A DNA stretch of 64,000 nt, from the NCBI GenBank assembly GCA_040905685.1, contig JBBDRB010000080.1, forward strand, positions 1 to 64,000. The letters are read 5' to 3'. The position numbers were made by a program, and so were the translations under genes. The stretch comes from JBBDMU01 sp040905685 (GTDB taxonomy: Bacteria > Bacteroidota > Rhodothermia > Balneolales > Natronogracilivirgulaceae). The notes under the pieces were generated by a model that was given only the letters and a program-made list of their open reading frames with translations, did not search any database and was not told the origin of the DNA. Shown piece by piece: positions 9,376 to 23,536 of the stretch; position 1 is the first letter of the stretch; the number at the start of each line of letters is the position of its first letter.

Positions 9376-9400
9376 AGGTCGGTATTTAATTAAATTTACC

Positions 9401-9441
9401 AAAAAAAAAGGGTGCGGCCATATGATGAACCGAACCCTTTT
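9401..9441 (-). terminator. Rho-independent terminator of the TPR lipoprotein gene
   Basis: On the minus strand AAAAGGGT (9441-9434) pairs with ACCCTTTT (9413-9406) around a 20-base loop and runs into nine T (9409-9401). It begins 22 bases after the stop of the TPR lipoprotein gene and ends 26 bases before the next start, so it should insulate the downstream PLP-enzyme/thiolase operon. Confidence 0.6.
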
Positions 9442-9462
9442 AACGTTGATGTCGTGCGGCTG

Positions 9463-10791
9463 TTACAGGCCGGCTTTTTCCTGGGCATCTTCGGCTTCTT
9501 CGGTCATTCCGAGTTGTGTGTAAACACGAAACAGCGCCAGCCAGTTCTCTTCATTATCCGGTTGCAGTTCGGCGGCTCTTTCATAGTAGGGAAGGGCAAT
9601 TTGGAGCACTTCCCGGGCCTCGTCATCGAGTTCCTGAGCCAGTTCCAGGTCGTCGGTGGCATTGCGGCGCTCGTACAGGGTGGCCGCCCGGTTCTGATAG
9701 ATGATGCCCAGCGTGGTGTGGGTAACCGGATTGTCCGGCTCGAGTTCAACGGCTTGCTGCAGCTCTTCTTCGGCGCGGTCGGCGAAGCGGTCAATTTCTT
9801 CCTGAAGTTCGTCGATCTGGCTGTTCAGCTGATCGGCGCGCTGCTCGAGTTCGGCAATCCTGCGTTCGTCCGGGTTGGCTTGCCGCCGTTCCTCGCGCAC
9901 CGCCTGGGTTATTTCAAACAGCTCGTCGTGGTACTGGCTCATGTCCTCATCCATGTTCAGCACCAGCTGATAGACCTGGGTTCCGTAGACCAGCCTGTAC
10001 TGGGGGTTTTGCGGGTCGCTGTCAATGAGGCGCTGAACCGTTTCCAGGGCCCGGTCCGTATCGCCCATGCTCAGGTAGAGGTTAGCCAGCTCCTGGATGA
10101 CTTCGGTATTTTCTGGATGGTCATTGCGGGCCGCTTCCAGGACGGTGAGGGCACTTTCATAATCTTCCCGTTCCTGATAGAAATACGACAGGCGGTAGTA
10201 GTTGTACAGATCGTCCGAGCCCAGGCCCATGACCACGTGCTCGGCGTTTTCGATGGCCTGGTCCAGGTCCCCCAGTAAATAATTGACTTCATACAGGATG
10301 TTGAAGGTCTGGGCGCTGTCGGGGTTGATGGTCGTGGCGTTGTTCAGGTGGTGCTCGGCCAGGCGGAGGGAGTCCTCATCGGTGCTGACAAAATCCTCCT
10401 CGATAAGCTCAATGCCCAGATTGTGTTCCTGTCCCCAGATATCGATGATGTAGTCGGACATCTCGGAGGCTTCACCGCCGCTTTGGCCGGCGGCATCATA
10501 GAGTTCTTTGGCGCGGTCGAAGTTTTCGCGGGCCTGGGAATAAAGGGGAGTCCGTTCTTCCGGGGGCCGGTTGAAAGCCATATTAGACTGGGCTACGGCC
10601 TTGTAATAATATCCGTCCCCGTTTTCGGGGTTGGCTTCGATGGCCTCGTTGGCCGCTTCGATGGCCCCTTCGTAATTGGTGAGGGTGATGTGCGTTTTGG
10701 CCGATTCAATATTCGGATCGCTGGCAGCGCATCCGACCATCAGCACTGCAAAGGCGGTAAGTAGATAAAATTTAATGTTTTGGATATTCAT
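9463..10791 (-). CDS. TPR-repeat lipoprotein
   Basis: 442 residues. Lipoprotein signal MNIQNIKFYLLTAFAVLMVGC with the lipobox ending at Cys21. Several TPR units follow: YEGAIEAANEAIEANPENGDGYY near the start, DLDQAIENAEHVV, YESALTVLEAARNDHPENTEV, and a final unit PYYERAAELQPDNEENWLALF. A central charged coiled coil (about 280-340, RRIAELEQRADQLNSQIDEL) interrupts the array. Such proteins are outer-membrane or periplasmic scaffolds; no enzyme domain is visible. It has its own terminator and a 149-bp divergent promoter region shared with the RidA gene. Confidence 0.85.
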   Translation of the reverse strand: MNIQNIKFYLLTAFAVLMVGCAASDPNIESAKTHITLTNYEGAIEAANEAIEANPENGDGYYYKAVAQSNMAFNRPPEERTPLYSQARENFDRAKELYDAAGQSGGEASEMSDYIIDIWGQEHNLGIELIEEDFVSTDEDSLRLAEHHLNNATTINPDSAQTFNILYEVNYLLGDLDQAIENAEHVVMGLGSDDLYNYYRLSYFYQEREDYESALTVLEAARNDHPENTEVIQELANLYLSMGDTDRALETVQRLIDSDPQNPQYRLVYGTQVYQLVLNMDEDMSQYHDELFEITQAVREERRQANPDERRIAELEQRADQLNSQIDELQEEIDRFADRAEEELQQAVELEPDNPVTHTTLGIIYQNRAATLYERRNATDDLELAQELDDEAREVLQIALPYYERAAELQPDNEENWLALFRVYTQLGMTEEAEDAQEKAGL

Positions 10792-10940
10792 TTTTTTCCT
10801 CAGTAAAATATTGGATTTTTTTAAAAAAGCTTGCTAACATCTGAAAGTAAACATAGATGGCGGTATCCGCAAGAAAAGCGAAGAACTATCTTGAATGGAT
10901 GGCACCGTATGATGAAATTCCTCCATAATAAAAAAGACCC

Positions 10941-11324
10941 ATGAATTCTAAAAATATAATTCAAACTTCCGGCGCTCCGGAAGCGATCGGTCCCTACAGC
11001 CAGGCGGTCGTGCATGCCAGCACGGTGTACTGCTCCGGGCAGATCGGCCTGGACCCGGTAACGGGGGCGCTGGTCCCCGGCGGCGTTGAGGCCCAGGCGG
11101 TCCGGGTCATGGACAACCTGGAGGCCGTACTGGCGGAGGCCGGGTCGGGTTTTGACCGGGTTCTGAAATGTTCTATTTTTCTCGGGGATATGGATGATTT
11201 TGCCACGGTGAATGAAATCTATGGCCGGTATTTTGTCTCCAATCCCCCCGCCCGGGAGGCTGTAGCCGTCAAAACCCTGCCCAAAAATGCCCTGGTGGAG
11301 ATAAGCTGCATTGCCAGCCTGTGA
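10941..11324 (+). CDS. ridA: RidA-family enamine/imine deaminase
   Basis: 127 residues, full length. Family signatures: APEAIGPYSQAV at the N-terminus, YCSGQIGLDPVTG, and NPPAREAVAVKTLPKNALVEI near the C-terminus, holding the Arg that binds the substrate carboxylate. RidA hydrolyses reactive 2-aminoacrylate made by PLP enzymes such as serine and cysteine dehydratases or lyases. A PLP lyase/synthase gene lies about 1.6 kb away on the other strand, which fits functionally but is not an operon link. Confidence 0.93.
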   Translation: MNSKNIIQTSGAPEAIGPYSQAVVHASTVYCSGQIGLDPVTGALVPGGVEAQAVRVMDNLEAVLAEAGSGFDRVLKCSIFLGDMDDFATVNEIYGRYFVSNPPAREAVAVKTLPKNALVEISCIASL

Positions 11325-11395
11325 GGGCTTTTGCCGTATGCTTTTATTTGTATATATTAACGAAATTTATCAAACTAAATAATTAACTGAATCTA

Positions 11396-17143
<5,748 letters not shown>

Positions 17144-17149
17144 GGTGAT

Positions 17150-17983
17150 GTGGCCCTGATGGATGTGCTAATCGATGACAAGGAGCTTAACGTATTGTTA
17201 AATGAAATCTATGTATATACAGGATTTGATTTCAGGGATTACTCCGTTCCGTCATTGAAAAGAAGGGTCAGCAAATGCATGCGGGAAGAAAAACTGCACC
17301 GGCCGGCCGAGTTCCGGCAAAAGGTATTGGTTTCCCCCCAAAGCCTGAACCGGCTTTTACAGGCCCTTCCCGTCCACGTTACGGCCATGTTCCGGGATGC
17401 GGGTTTTTATCTGTTTTTCAAGCAGCAGGTTATACCCTGGCTGAAAACCTATCCGTTTGTCCGCTTGTGGATTGCCGGTTGTTCTACCGGGGAGGAAGTC
17501 TACTCGGTGGCCATTTTGCTTGAAGAGGCCGGGCTGCTGGACCGGACGTTGCTTTATGCCACGGATTTTAATCTTGTGGTATTGAATAAGGCCAAATCCG
17601 GTCTGTTTCCGGTTTCTTCCATCCGGCAATATTCCCGCAATTATTTTGAGGCCGGCGGAAGTTCCACGCTTTCCGATTATTATACGATCGATTATAACGA
17701 CAGGGTTAAATTTGATTCCGCCCTGGTAAAAAATGTAGTCTGGTCCAGGCACAATTTAACCACCGATCATTCCTTCAATGAATTCAACGTTATATTCTGC
17801 AGGAATGTATTGATCTATTTTAATAAGGAACTGCAAAATCATGTCCATGAGCTCCTGTATGGAAGCCTGGCTGCCTTCGGAATTCTGGGATTGGGCAATA
17901 AGGAAACCATTGAGTTCACCCCCCGCCAGAGGCAATACGAAGTGCTGGATTCCAGGCAAAAATTTTATCGAAAAATGAAATAA
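17150..17983 (+). CDS. cheR: CheR-type protein-glutamate methyltransferase
   Basis: 277 residues from GTG 17150; ATG 17159 in the same frame is also possible. The N-terminal helical domain carries the CheR pattern (YTGFDFRDYSVPSLKRRV), and the SAM-binding Rossmann domain has LWIAGCSTGEEVYSVAILL, LYATDFN and the motif NVIFCRNVLIYFNKELQ. CheR methylates glutamates of chemoreceptors using SAM. Here it sits between two sensor kinases with no chemoreceptor, CheA or CheB in the window, so its target may be the HAMP-array kinase itself or another signalling protein (inference). It starts 6 nt after the giant kinase stop. Confidence 0.93.
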   Translation: MALMDVLIDDKELNVLLNEIYVYTGFDFRDYSVPSLKRRVSKCMREEKLHRPAEFRQKVLVSPQSLNRLLQALPVHVTAMFRDAGFYLFFKQQVIPWLKTYPFVRLWIAGCSTGEEVYSVAILLEEAGLLDRTLLYATDFNLVVLNKAKSGLFPVSSIRQYSRNYFEAGGSSTLSDYYTIDYNDRVKFDSALVKNVVWSRHNLTTDHSFNEFNVIFCRNVLIYFNKELQNHVHELLYGSLAAFGILGLGNKETIEFTPRQRQYEVLDSRQKFYRKMK

Positions 17984-17987
17984 GGAA

Positions 17988-19199
17988 ATGGAAAACGAGA
18001 AGATAAATATACTGTTAATTGACGATGATGCGCAGAAGCTTCGTACCATAGAGAACATACTGGATGACCAGTCCCTGAATCTGATCGCCTGCCGGTCGGG
18101 GGACGAAGGGTTACGGCAGCTTCTGAAAAAGGAGGTGGCCGTTATTTTGCTGGATGTCAACATGCCGGATATGAACGGCTTTGAGACCGCGAGAATGATC
18201 CGTAACCGGCCCCGGACAGAGTATACACCCATTATTTTTATGACGGCTTATCAGTATACCGATATCGATGTGGCCGAAGGGTACGGTCACGGGGCCGTGG
18301 ATTTTATTTTCAGCCCGATCAAACCCAAAATATTACGGGCAAAAATCCGGGCTTTTGTCGATCTGTATAAAAAAACCAGGCAAATCGAACAGCAAAAAAA
18401 AGAACTGGAAAGTCTGCGCGATCACCTGGAGGAAAAGGTGGAAGAGCGAACCTCGGCCCTGAATGCGGAAATAGTGGTCCGCAGGGAAGCCGAAAATACA
18501 ATCAAGGAATCGCTGAAGGAAAAAGAAGTGCTGCTGGCTGAGGTGCATCACCGGGTGAAGAACAACCTGGCCGTGGTTTCGGCCCTGCTGGGACTGGAAA
18601 TGAATAACCTGAAAGAGAAAAAGATCCGGCAGATCCTGTTGAACAGCATGTCCCGCATCGAATCTATGGCCATCATCCATGAAAAGCTGTATCAGGCCGA
18701 AAGCTTCACCCACCTTCCGTTCAGGGATTACATCGAAGACCTGGTCGGCAACATTACCTTATCCTATCAAAATGATTACCAGGAAGTGGCCGTCAAAATC
18801 GATATCGACGGCGTGTTGATCAATATCAATCAGGCTATTCCCTGCGCCCTGATGATCAATGAATTGTTAAGCAATGCCTACAAGCATGCCTTTAAGGACA
18901 AGGCCCGGGGAAATATTTGGATTACCGTTTCCGAAAATTCCAGCAATATCATCATAACGGTAAAGGATGACGGGGTCGGCCTGCCGGAGTGCTTTGATTT
19001 GGGTCAGGCGAAAACCATGGGCATGAACCTGGTAAATACCTGGGCAAAGCAGCTTCAGGCCGAATTAACCGTCAGCCTCGGAGACGGTACCTGTTTTGTG
19101 GTTGACTTCCCGAAATCCGACCGCTTCGGATCCAATAATTCGCTCAGTGAGGAGCAATACGCCGCCCTCCATCCCCCTGCCGTCCCCACCCCAACCTGA
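17988..19199 (+). CDS. Receiver-HisKA_2 histidine kinase
   Basis: 403 residues. An N-terminal receiver (about 5-125) has ILLIDDD, the phospho-acceptor Asp in LLDVNMPDMNGF and a lysine-type switch near FSPIKPK. A coiled-coil linker (about 130-175) leads to HisKA_2 with EVHHRVKNNLAVVSALLGLE and an HWE-like ATPase domain (INELLSNAYKHAF, DDGVGLPE). In such proteins phosphorylation of the receiver gates a cytosolic kinase, so it can act as a relay below the upstream hybrid kinase. It starts 4 nt after the CheR stop and ends the operon. Confidence 0.92.
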   Translation: MENEKINILLIDDDAQKLRTIENILDDQSLNLIACRSGDEGLRQLLKKEVAVILLDVNMPDMNGFETARMIRNRPRTEYTPIIFMTAYQYTDIDVAEGYGHGAVDFIFSPIKPKILRAKIRAFVDLYKKTRQIEQQKKELESLRDHLEEKVEERTSALNAEIVVRREAENTIKESLKEKEVLLAEVHHRVKNNLAVVSALLGLEMNNLKEKKIRQILLNSMSRIESMAIIHEKLYQAESFTHLPFRDYIEDLVGNITLSYQNDYQEVAVKIDIDGVLININQAIPCALMINELLSNAYKHAFKDKARGNIWITVSENSSNIIITVKDDGVGLPECFDLGQAKTMGMNLVNTWAKQLQAELTVSLGDGTCFVVDFPKSDRFGSNNSLSEEQYAALHPPAVPTPT

Positions 19200-19301
19200 A
19201 AGGACGATGGTACGCGCATCCACGCTCGAAGCATTCTTTTTACCCTTATTTACACCTTTACGTTTTTCTCATGGTAATTAAAACACGTATCTTCATTATA
19301 C

Positions 19302-21198
19302 ATGGAAATAACGCGTTTTTTACCGGTATTGCTGGCCGCGGCATTGTTGCTGCAAGCCTGCACCAGCTCGAACTGGGTGCTGCAAGAGGAGACCGTATCG
19401 GATACGGCCGAGGGTGAGCTGATCCGCAGCAGCCAGTTTATCGATATCCGCGAGCTTCCCACCCCGGAAAGACCGGTCATCACCCTGGATTTGTATAACA
19501 GAGAGGTTCATGAATATCCCGAACGGCAGATCTCCAAAAGGTATGTGCAGCAGTATAGGCCCCGGTATTCCTGGATGCTGCTGGGACTGAGCGGGGCGGC
19601 CCTGGCATTTTATCTGGCCAATAGTCCGGCTTTCGACGAAGACGCCCGAACCCGGGCCGAAAAAAGGACCCTCAATACCGCCGGAGCCGTGATCGCCCTG
19701 GCATCCGTTCTGAATATGAAGGGAGTGGGCGAGCCTTTCGATACCGGGGAAAGCCGGATGCTGAAAAATGTGGGGACAACCACTATCACCGATACGCTNN
19801 NNNNNNNNNNNNNNNNNNNNNNNNNNNNNNNNNNNNNNNNNNNNNNNNNNNNNNNNNNNNNNNNNNNNNNNNNNNNNNNNNNNNNNNNNNNNNNNNNNCG
19901 CTTCGGACACCGGGCAGGTCCGCATCGCGGCCTGGCACAATAATACGTTGCTGCGATCGGGCTTAACGGCCACGTTTAACAACGGCACGCTAAGCTTTAA
20001 CCTGATTGATAAGCTCGAGCTCAGCGGTTTTGAGATCGAGGATGCCGGCTCCATCCACCTGGATCTGGAACACGAGGACCTGCTCTACACCTTTACCATT
20101 CCCGTGGACTCGTTCATGGAGCGGTTCGTGAGCGTACAGGAGGATAATGTGCCCCTGCGCAGCGGTGCCAATGATCTGGCCACCAACATCGTCACCAATA
20201 TCGGCATAGACAGCCAGTTTCCCCTGGTCAGTGAGGTTGGCGACAGCTGGTTCCGGGTCCTGTTCGGGATATCCCCGGTCTACCTGAGCATGAACGATGC
20301 CAGCATCGTATGGCGTCCGGGCAATATTGATGTGGATGATCTGGTCATGACCCCCGAAGTTTCTGCGTTCGGGGATCTGCAGGTTGAACGCAATATCCCC
20401 GCATCGCCGCGTCAAAATCCGGACGGACTCGCCGTGCTGATCGGCAACGGAGGATATGGCGAGGCTTTGCCGGGGTTCGGCGACAGCGGGCGGAGCCTGG
20501 AGCTGATGAAAAGTTACCTGACCGGTCCGATGGGCTACTATCCCGAGAATGTGCTGGTGATCGAGGATGCCACGGAAGCGGATTTCCTGGAGCTGTTCAG
20601 CCAGACAGATTCGACCACCCTGATGAACCGGCAGATCATCCCCGATACGACGGAGGTGGTGGTGTATTACCTGGGCCTGGCGGTGAACGATCGCCGCGAT
20701 GAGACCGAAGCGTATTTGCTGCCGGTGGATTATTCACTGACCAACCCCTCTCAGCGGCTGATCAGCGCCTCCTATTTTTTCAGGGCCCTGGGCAGGCTTC
20801 AGACCCGGTCCACGGTCGTGATGATGGAGTCGGATTTTATGAGGCTGAACGTGGAGAACCAGCAGCAGTTTGCCCTGAATCCACGGGGCGGGACCCTGCT
20901 GCGGGAGCTGGCCGCCCACGTGACCAGGGATAATGACCGCGCATCGGTTTTTTTTGCAGCCAACCGGACCCAGCAGGCCGGCATCTTTGCCAGCCTCGAC
21001 GGACGAACGGATAACAGGCACGGCATCTTTACCTATTATTTCTGCCGGGCCCTGAAGGATGGCCGCGTCTCGACCGGCGAGATCTATAATTCCCTGCAGC
21101 GCAATATGACGTTCACCTCCCGCCGCCTCTTCGACCGCGCCCAGGATCCCCAGATGTTCGGCTCTCCCACCCTCCGCCTGACCCCTGAAGAAGAGTAG
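19302..21198 (+). CDS. Caspase-fold (C14-like) lipoprotein lacking the catalytic His-Cys dyad, interrupted by a gap
   Basis: The N-terminal part is a lipoprotein signal (LLAAALLLQAC) followed by a short domain with one hydrophobic helix (WMLLGLSGAALAFYLA). After the N gap come a beta-rich segment, an SH3-like part (NVPLRSGAND, VGDSWFRVLFG) and a caspase-like domain beginning GLAVLIGNGGYGE. Where active caspases carry YYxGHG this one reads YYLGLA, and where they carry the DAC cysteine it reads MMESDF, so both catalytic residues are absent; the fold signature HGIFTYYFCRAL remains. It is probably a non-enzymatic surface or periplasmic protein. The frames before and after the gap differ by one, as expected if the 100 N is a placeholder length. 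Confidence 0.75.
19799..19898. other. Assembly gap of 100 N
   Basis: A run of exactly 100 N inside the caspase-like lipoprotein gene. The round number suggests a scaffold placeholder of unknown true length. The reading frame changes by one across it, so the real missing length is not 100 if the gene is intact. Confidence 0.99.
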
Positions 21199-21269
21199 AT
21201 TTGGATACCGGCTTTTTATAATGAAATAATTTAATACCTTGATATATTGTTTCACTTTAAGACCGCCGT

Positions 21270-22253
21270 ATGGATATCCTCACGCAGATACGTTACAGAG
21301 CAGGGCTTGATGAACTACAGACCATCGTGTTTCCGGAGTCGCAGGACCTGAGGATCCTCAAAGCGGCCGCCTTTCTTACCGAAAGCAAAATGTGCAGGGT
21401 GCTGCTGATCGGCGAAGAAGGAGAAATCGGGAAGATGGCCGCCAAAGAGTCGTTGAACCTGCCCGGCGGGATCCTCTACCGGAGCATTGGGGATGATCCC
21501 AAAAAGCAGGATTACGCCGAGCGGTATTACAACCGGCGCAGGCACCGGGGCATGACCGCCGAGGTGGCCGGCCTGACCCTGGAAGATCCGCTGATCTATG
21601 CGGCTTCTCTGGTGGCCGGGGGAGAGGCCGACGGCTGCGTGGCCGGGGCCTGCCATACCTCGGCCGATGTGCTCCGGGCGGCCATGCAGGTGATCGGACT
21701 CAAGCAGGGATCCGAGATCGTTTCGAGCACTTTTATGATGTACATGACCAGTGAAAAGCCGTTTACCTATGCTGACTGCGCGGTGGTGCCCTATCCCACG
21801 CCCCCTCAGCTGGCCACCATTGCCATGGATTCGGCCCGGACGCATTTCGCCCTGACGGATGACCCTCCCAAAGTGGCCATGCTGTCGTTTTCCACCAAGG
21901 GCAGCGCCCTGCATGAGAGGAGCCGCCTGGTGCTGGAAGCCCTGGAGATCGTTAAAAAAGCCGATCCGGACCTGGAGATCGACGGTGAGCTTCAGTTCGA
22001 TGCGGCTTATATGCCGGAGGTGGCCGCCCGCAAAGCCCCTGAATCCGCCGTCGCCGGCAAAGCCAATGTTTTTATTTTCCCCAACCTGGACGCCGGCAAT
22101 ATCGCCTATAAGATCACCGAACGGCTGGCCGGAGCCACGGCCACGGGCCCCATTGTCCAGGGTCTGGCCAGGCCCATGAATGATCTCTCGCGTGGCTGTT
22201 CCTGGGAGGATGTGGTCAACATGGCCTGCGTTACCGCGCTGATGTCCCGGTAA
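21270..22253 (+). CDS. pta: Phosphate acetyltransferase
   Basis: 327 residues, the short catalytic form without the DRTGG regulatory domain. It makes acetyl phosphate from acetyl-CoA and phosphate. Signatures: VFPESQDLRILKAA at the N-terminus, DGCVAGACHTSADVLRAAMQVIG, SSTFMMYM and the C-terminal VFIFPNLDAGNIAYKITER with PMNDLSRGC. No acetate kinase gene is adjacent. Its last 23 bases overlap the convergent serine hydrolase gene. Confidence 0.95.
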   Translation: MDILTQIRYRAGLDELQTIVFPESQDLRILKAAAFLTESKMCRVLLIGEEGEIGKMAAKESLNLPGGILYRSIGDDPKKQDYAERYYNRRRHRGMTAEVAGLTLEDPLIYAASLVAGGEADGCVAGACHTSADVLRAAMQVIGLKQGSEIVSSTFMMYMTSEKPFTYADCAVVPYPTPPQLATIAMDSARTHFALTDDPPKVAMLSFSTKGSALHERSRLVLEALEIVKKADPDLEIDGELQFDAAYMPEVAARKAPESAVAGKANVFIFPNLDAGNIAYKITERLAGATATGPIVQGLARPMNDLSRGCSWEDVVNMACVTALMSR

Positions 22254-23478
22254 GCTGCAGTACGGTTTCCAGCACGCTCTGTCGCAGGACGGACATATTG
22301 GGGTAATCGCCATCGGGGTGTCCGTGCTGGCGATTGGTCAGCAGGATGACCACGGTCTGGCGGGCCGGTAGCAGGACGGCCGAGGTGCCGGTAAAGCCGG
22401 AATGGGCGATGGCCTTCTCATCCCCCGTGCCCTCCGCTTTGAGCCATCCGAGGGCGTTTCCGTAGGCGTCCTTTTCCAGGAAGGTGCGCAGGGTGGACGA
22501 GCCGATCAGCGGCCGGCCTTCCGGGGCATCTTCACCGAGAAGGAGGCGGCTGAGCTTGAGCAGGTCCCCTGCCGTGGAAAACAATCCCGCATGGCCGGCC
22601 ACTCCCCGGTGTGCATACCAGGCGTTGCCGTCGCTGACCTCGCCTTTCAGCACATATTCCCTCCAGGTATTCATCTGGGCGGAGGACCCGTCGACAAAGT
22701 AGCCGAAATCATCGTCGTCGATCATCCGGATCTCGAAGGGATTGCCGTGGGAGGTCGAAACCAGGGGGGTGATGCCGGCACTCAGGGGGTTGAACCCGGT
22801 ATGGTTCAGCCCGAGGCGGCCATACAACTCATCGGCCAGGAACCGGTCCAGGGGCTGACCGCTGACTTCCTCCACCACATAGCCGAGGGTCATAAAGCCC
22901 AGGTCGCTGTAGGCGCGCTCTTCCCCCGGCGTGCTTTGCAGGGGGGAAGCGGCAATCCAGGCGCGGGCCGAAGCCGGGTCGTTATTGCGGTCAAAGAGAA
23001 AGACCGGCTGCCAGGGCAGCAGCCCGGAGGTATGGTTCAACAGGTGACGGATCAAAATGCCGTTTTTGTCATCCGGGTAATCGGGCAGGTAATCGGTGAC
23101 CGGGTCATCGGGACGGATGAGTCCGCTGTCGGCCAGCAGCATCAGGGCAAAGGTGGTTGCATACACTTTGGTGAGGGAGGCCAGGTCGAATACATGGCCG
23201 GTCTGCATCGGCACGGGGGAGGCGAGCCCGGCGCCGTCGTAGCTGTAGCGCTCCGCATGCCCGTAAGCCCGGTAATGGAGGGTATCCCCGCCCCGGGCCA
23301 CCAGCAGTACCGCCCCGGCAATGCCCTGCCCGGCCAGAGCGTCCACCATGATCCGGTCCAGTTCGGGGGAGTGGTTTTCTTCCACCGGGCCACAGGCGGT
23401 CAGGCAGAACAGAAAAACGATGAAAACCGATGCCGTTGAGCCCGGTATTTTCTTTTTGCTGCTAAAACTGCGTCCCAT
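22231..23478 (-). CDS. Class C beta-lactamase-related serine hydrolase, lipoprotein
   Basis: 415 residues. Lipoprotein signal with lipobox LTAC (VFIVFLFCLTAC). Penicillin-binding fold: catalytic SxxK in DLASLTKVYAT, tyrosine motif YSDLGF and C-terminal HSGFTGTS in place of KTG. This set matches the EstB/PBP4*-like group of peptidases and esterases rather than true beta-lactamases. The substrate is unknown; peptidoglycan peptide or ester hydrolysis is most likely. Convergent overlap of 23 bp with pta; it follows the cytochrome-c lipoprotein gene by 58 bp on the same strand. Confidence 0.88.
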   Translation of the reverse strand: MGRSFSSKKKIPGSTASVFIVFLFCLTACGPVEENHSPELDRIMVDALAGQGIAGAVLLVARGGDTLHYRAYGHAERYSYDGAGLASPVPMQTGHVFDLASLTKVYATTFALMLLADSGLIRPDDPVTDYLPDYPDDKNGILIRHLLNHTSGLLPWQPVFLFDRNNDPASARAWIAASPLQSTPGEERAYSDLGFMTLGYVVEEVSGQPLDRFLADELYGRLGLNHTGFNPLSAGITPLVSTSHGNPFEIRMIDDDDFGYFVDGSSAQMNTWREYVLKGEVSDGNAWYAHRGVAGHAGLFSTAGDLLKLSRLLLGEDAPEGRPLIGSSTLRTFLEKDAYGNALGWLKAEGTGDEKAIAHSGFTGTSAVLLPARQTVVILLTNRQHGHPDGDYPNMSVLRQSVLETVLQLTGTSAR

Positions 23479-23536
23479 GACAGTAAACGGTTATGTTCAA
23501 AATATTTTGTTCGCAGGAGATGAGCGTCGTGCCCTT

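Noticed and set aside
7140..9393. Long plus-strand frames opposite the thiolase and PLP-enzyme genes
   Set aside because: Both minus-strand genes have complete catalytic motifs; the opposite frames are shadows.
19768..19943. Treating the sequences on the two sides of the N gap as two separate genes
   Set aside because: The first part has only an anchor and linker and no stop before the gap, and the second part has no start codon after it; one gene spanning the gap is simpler.
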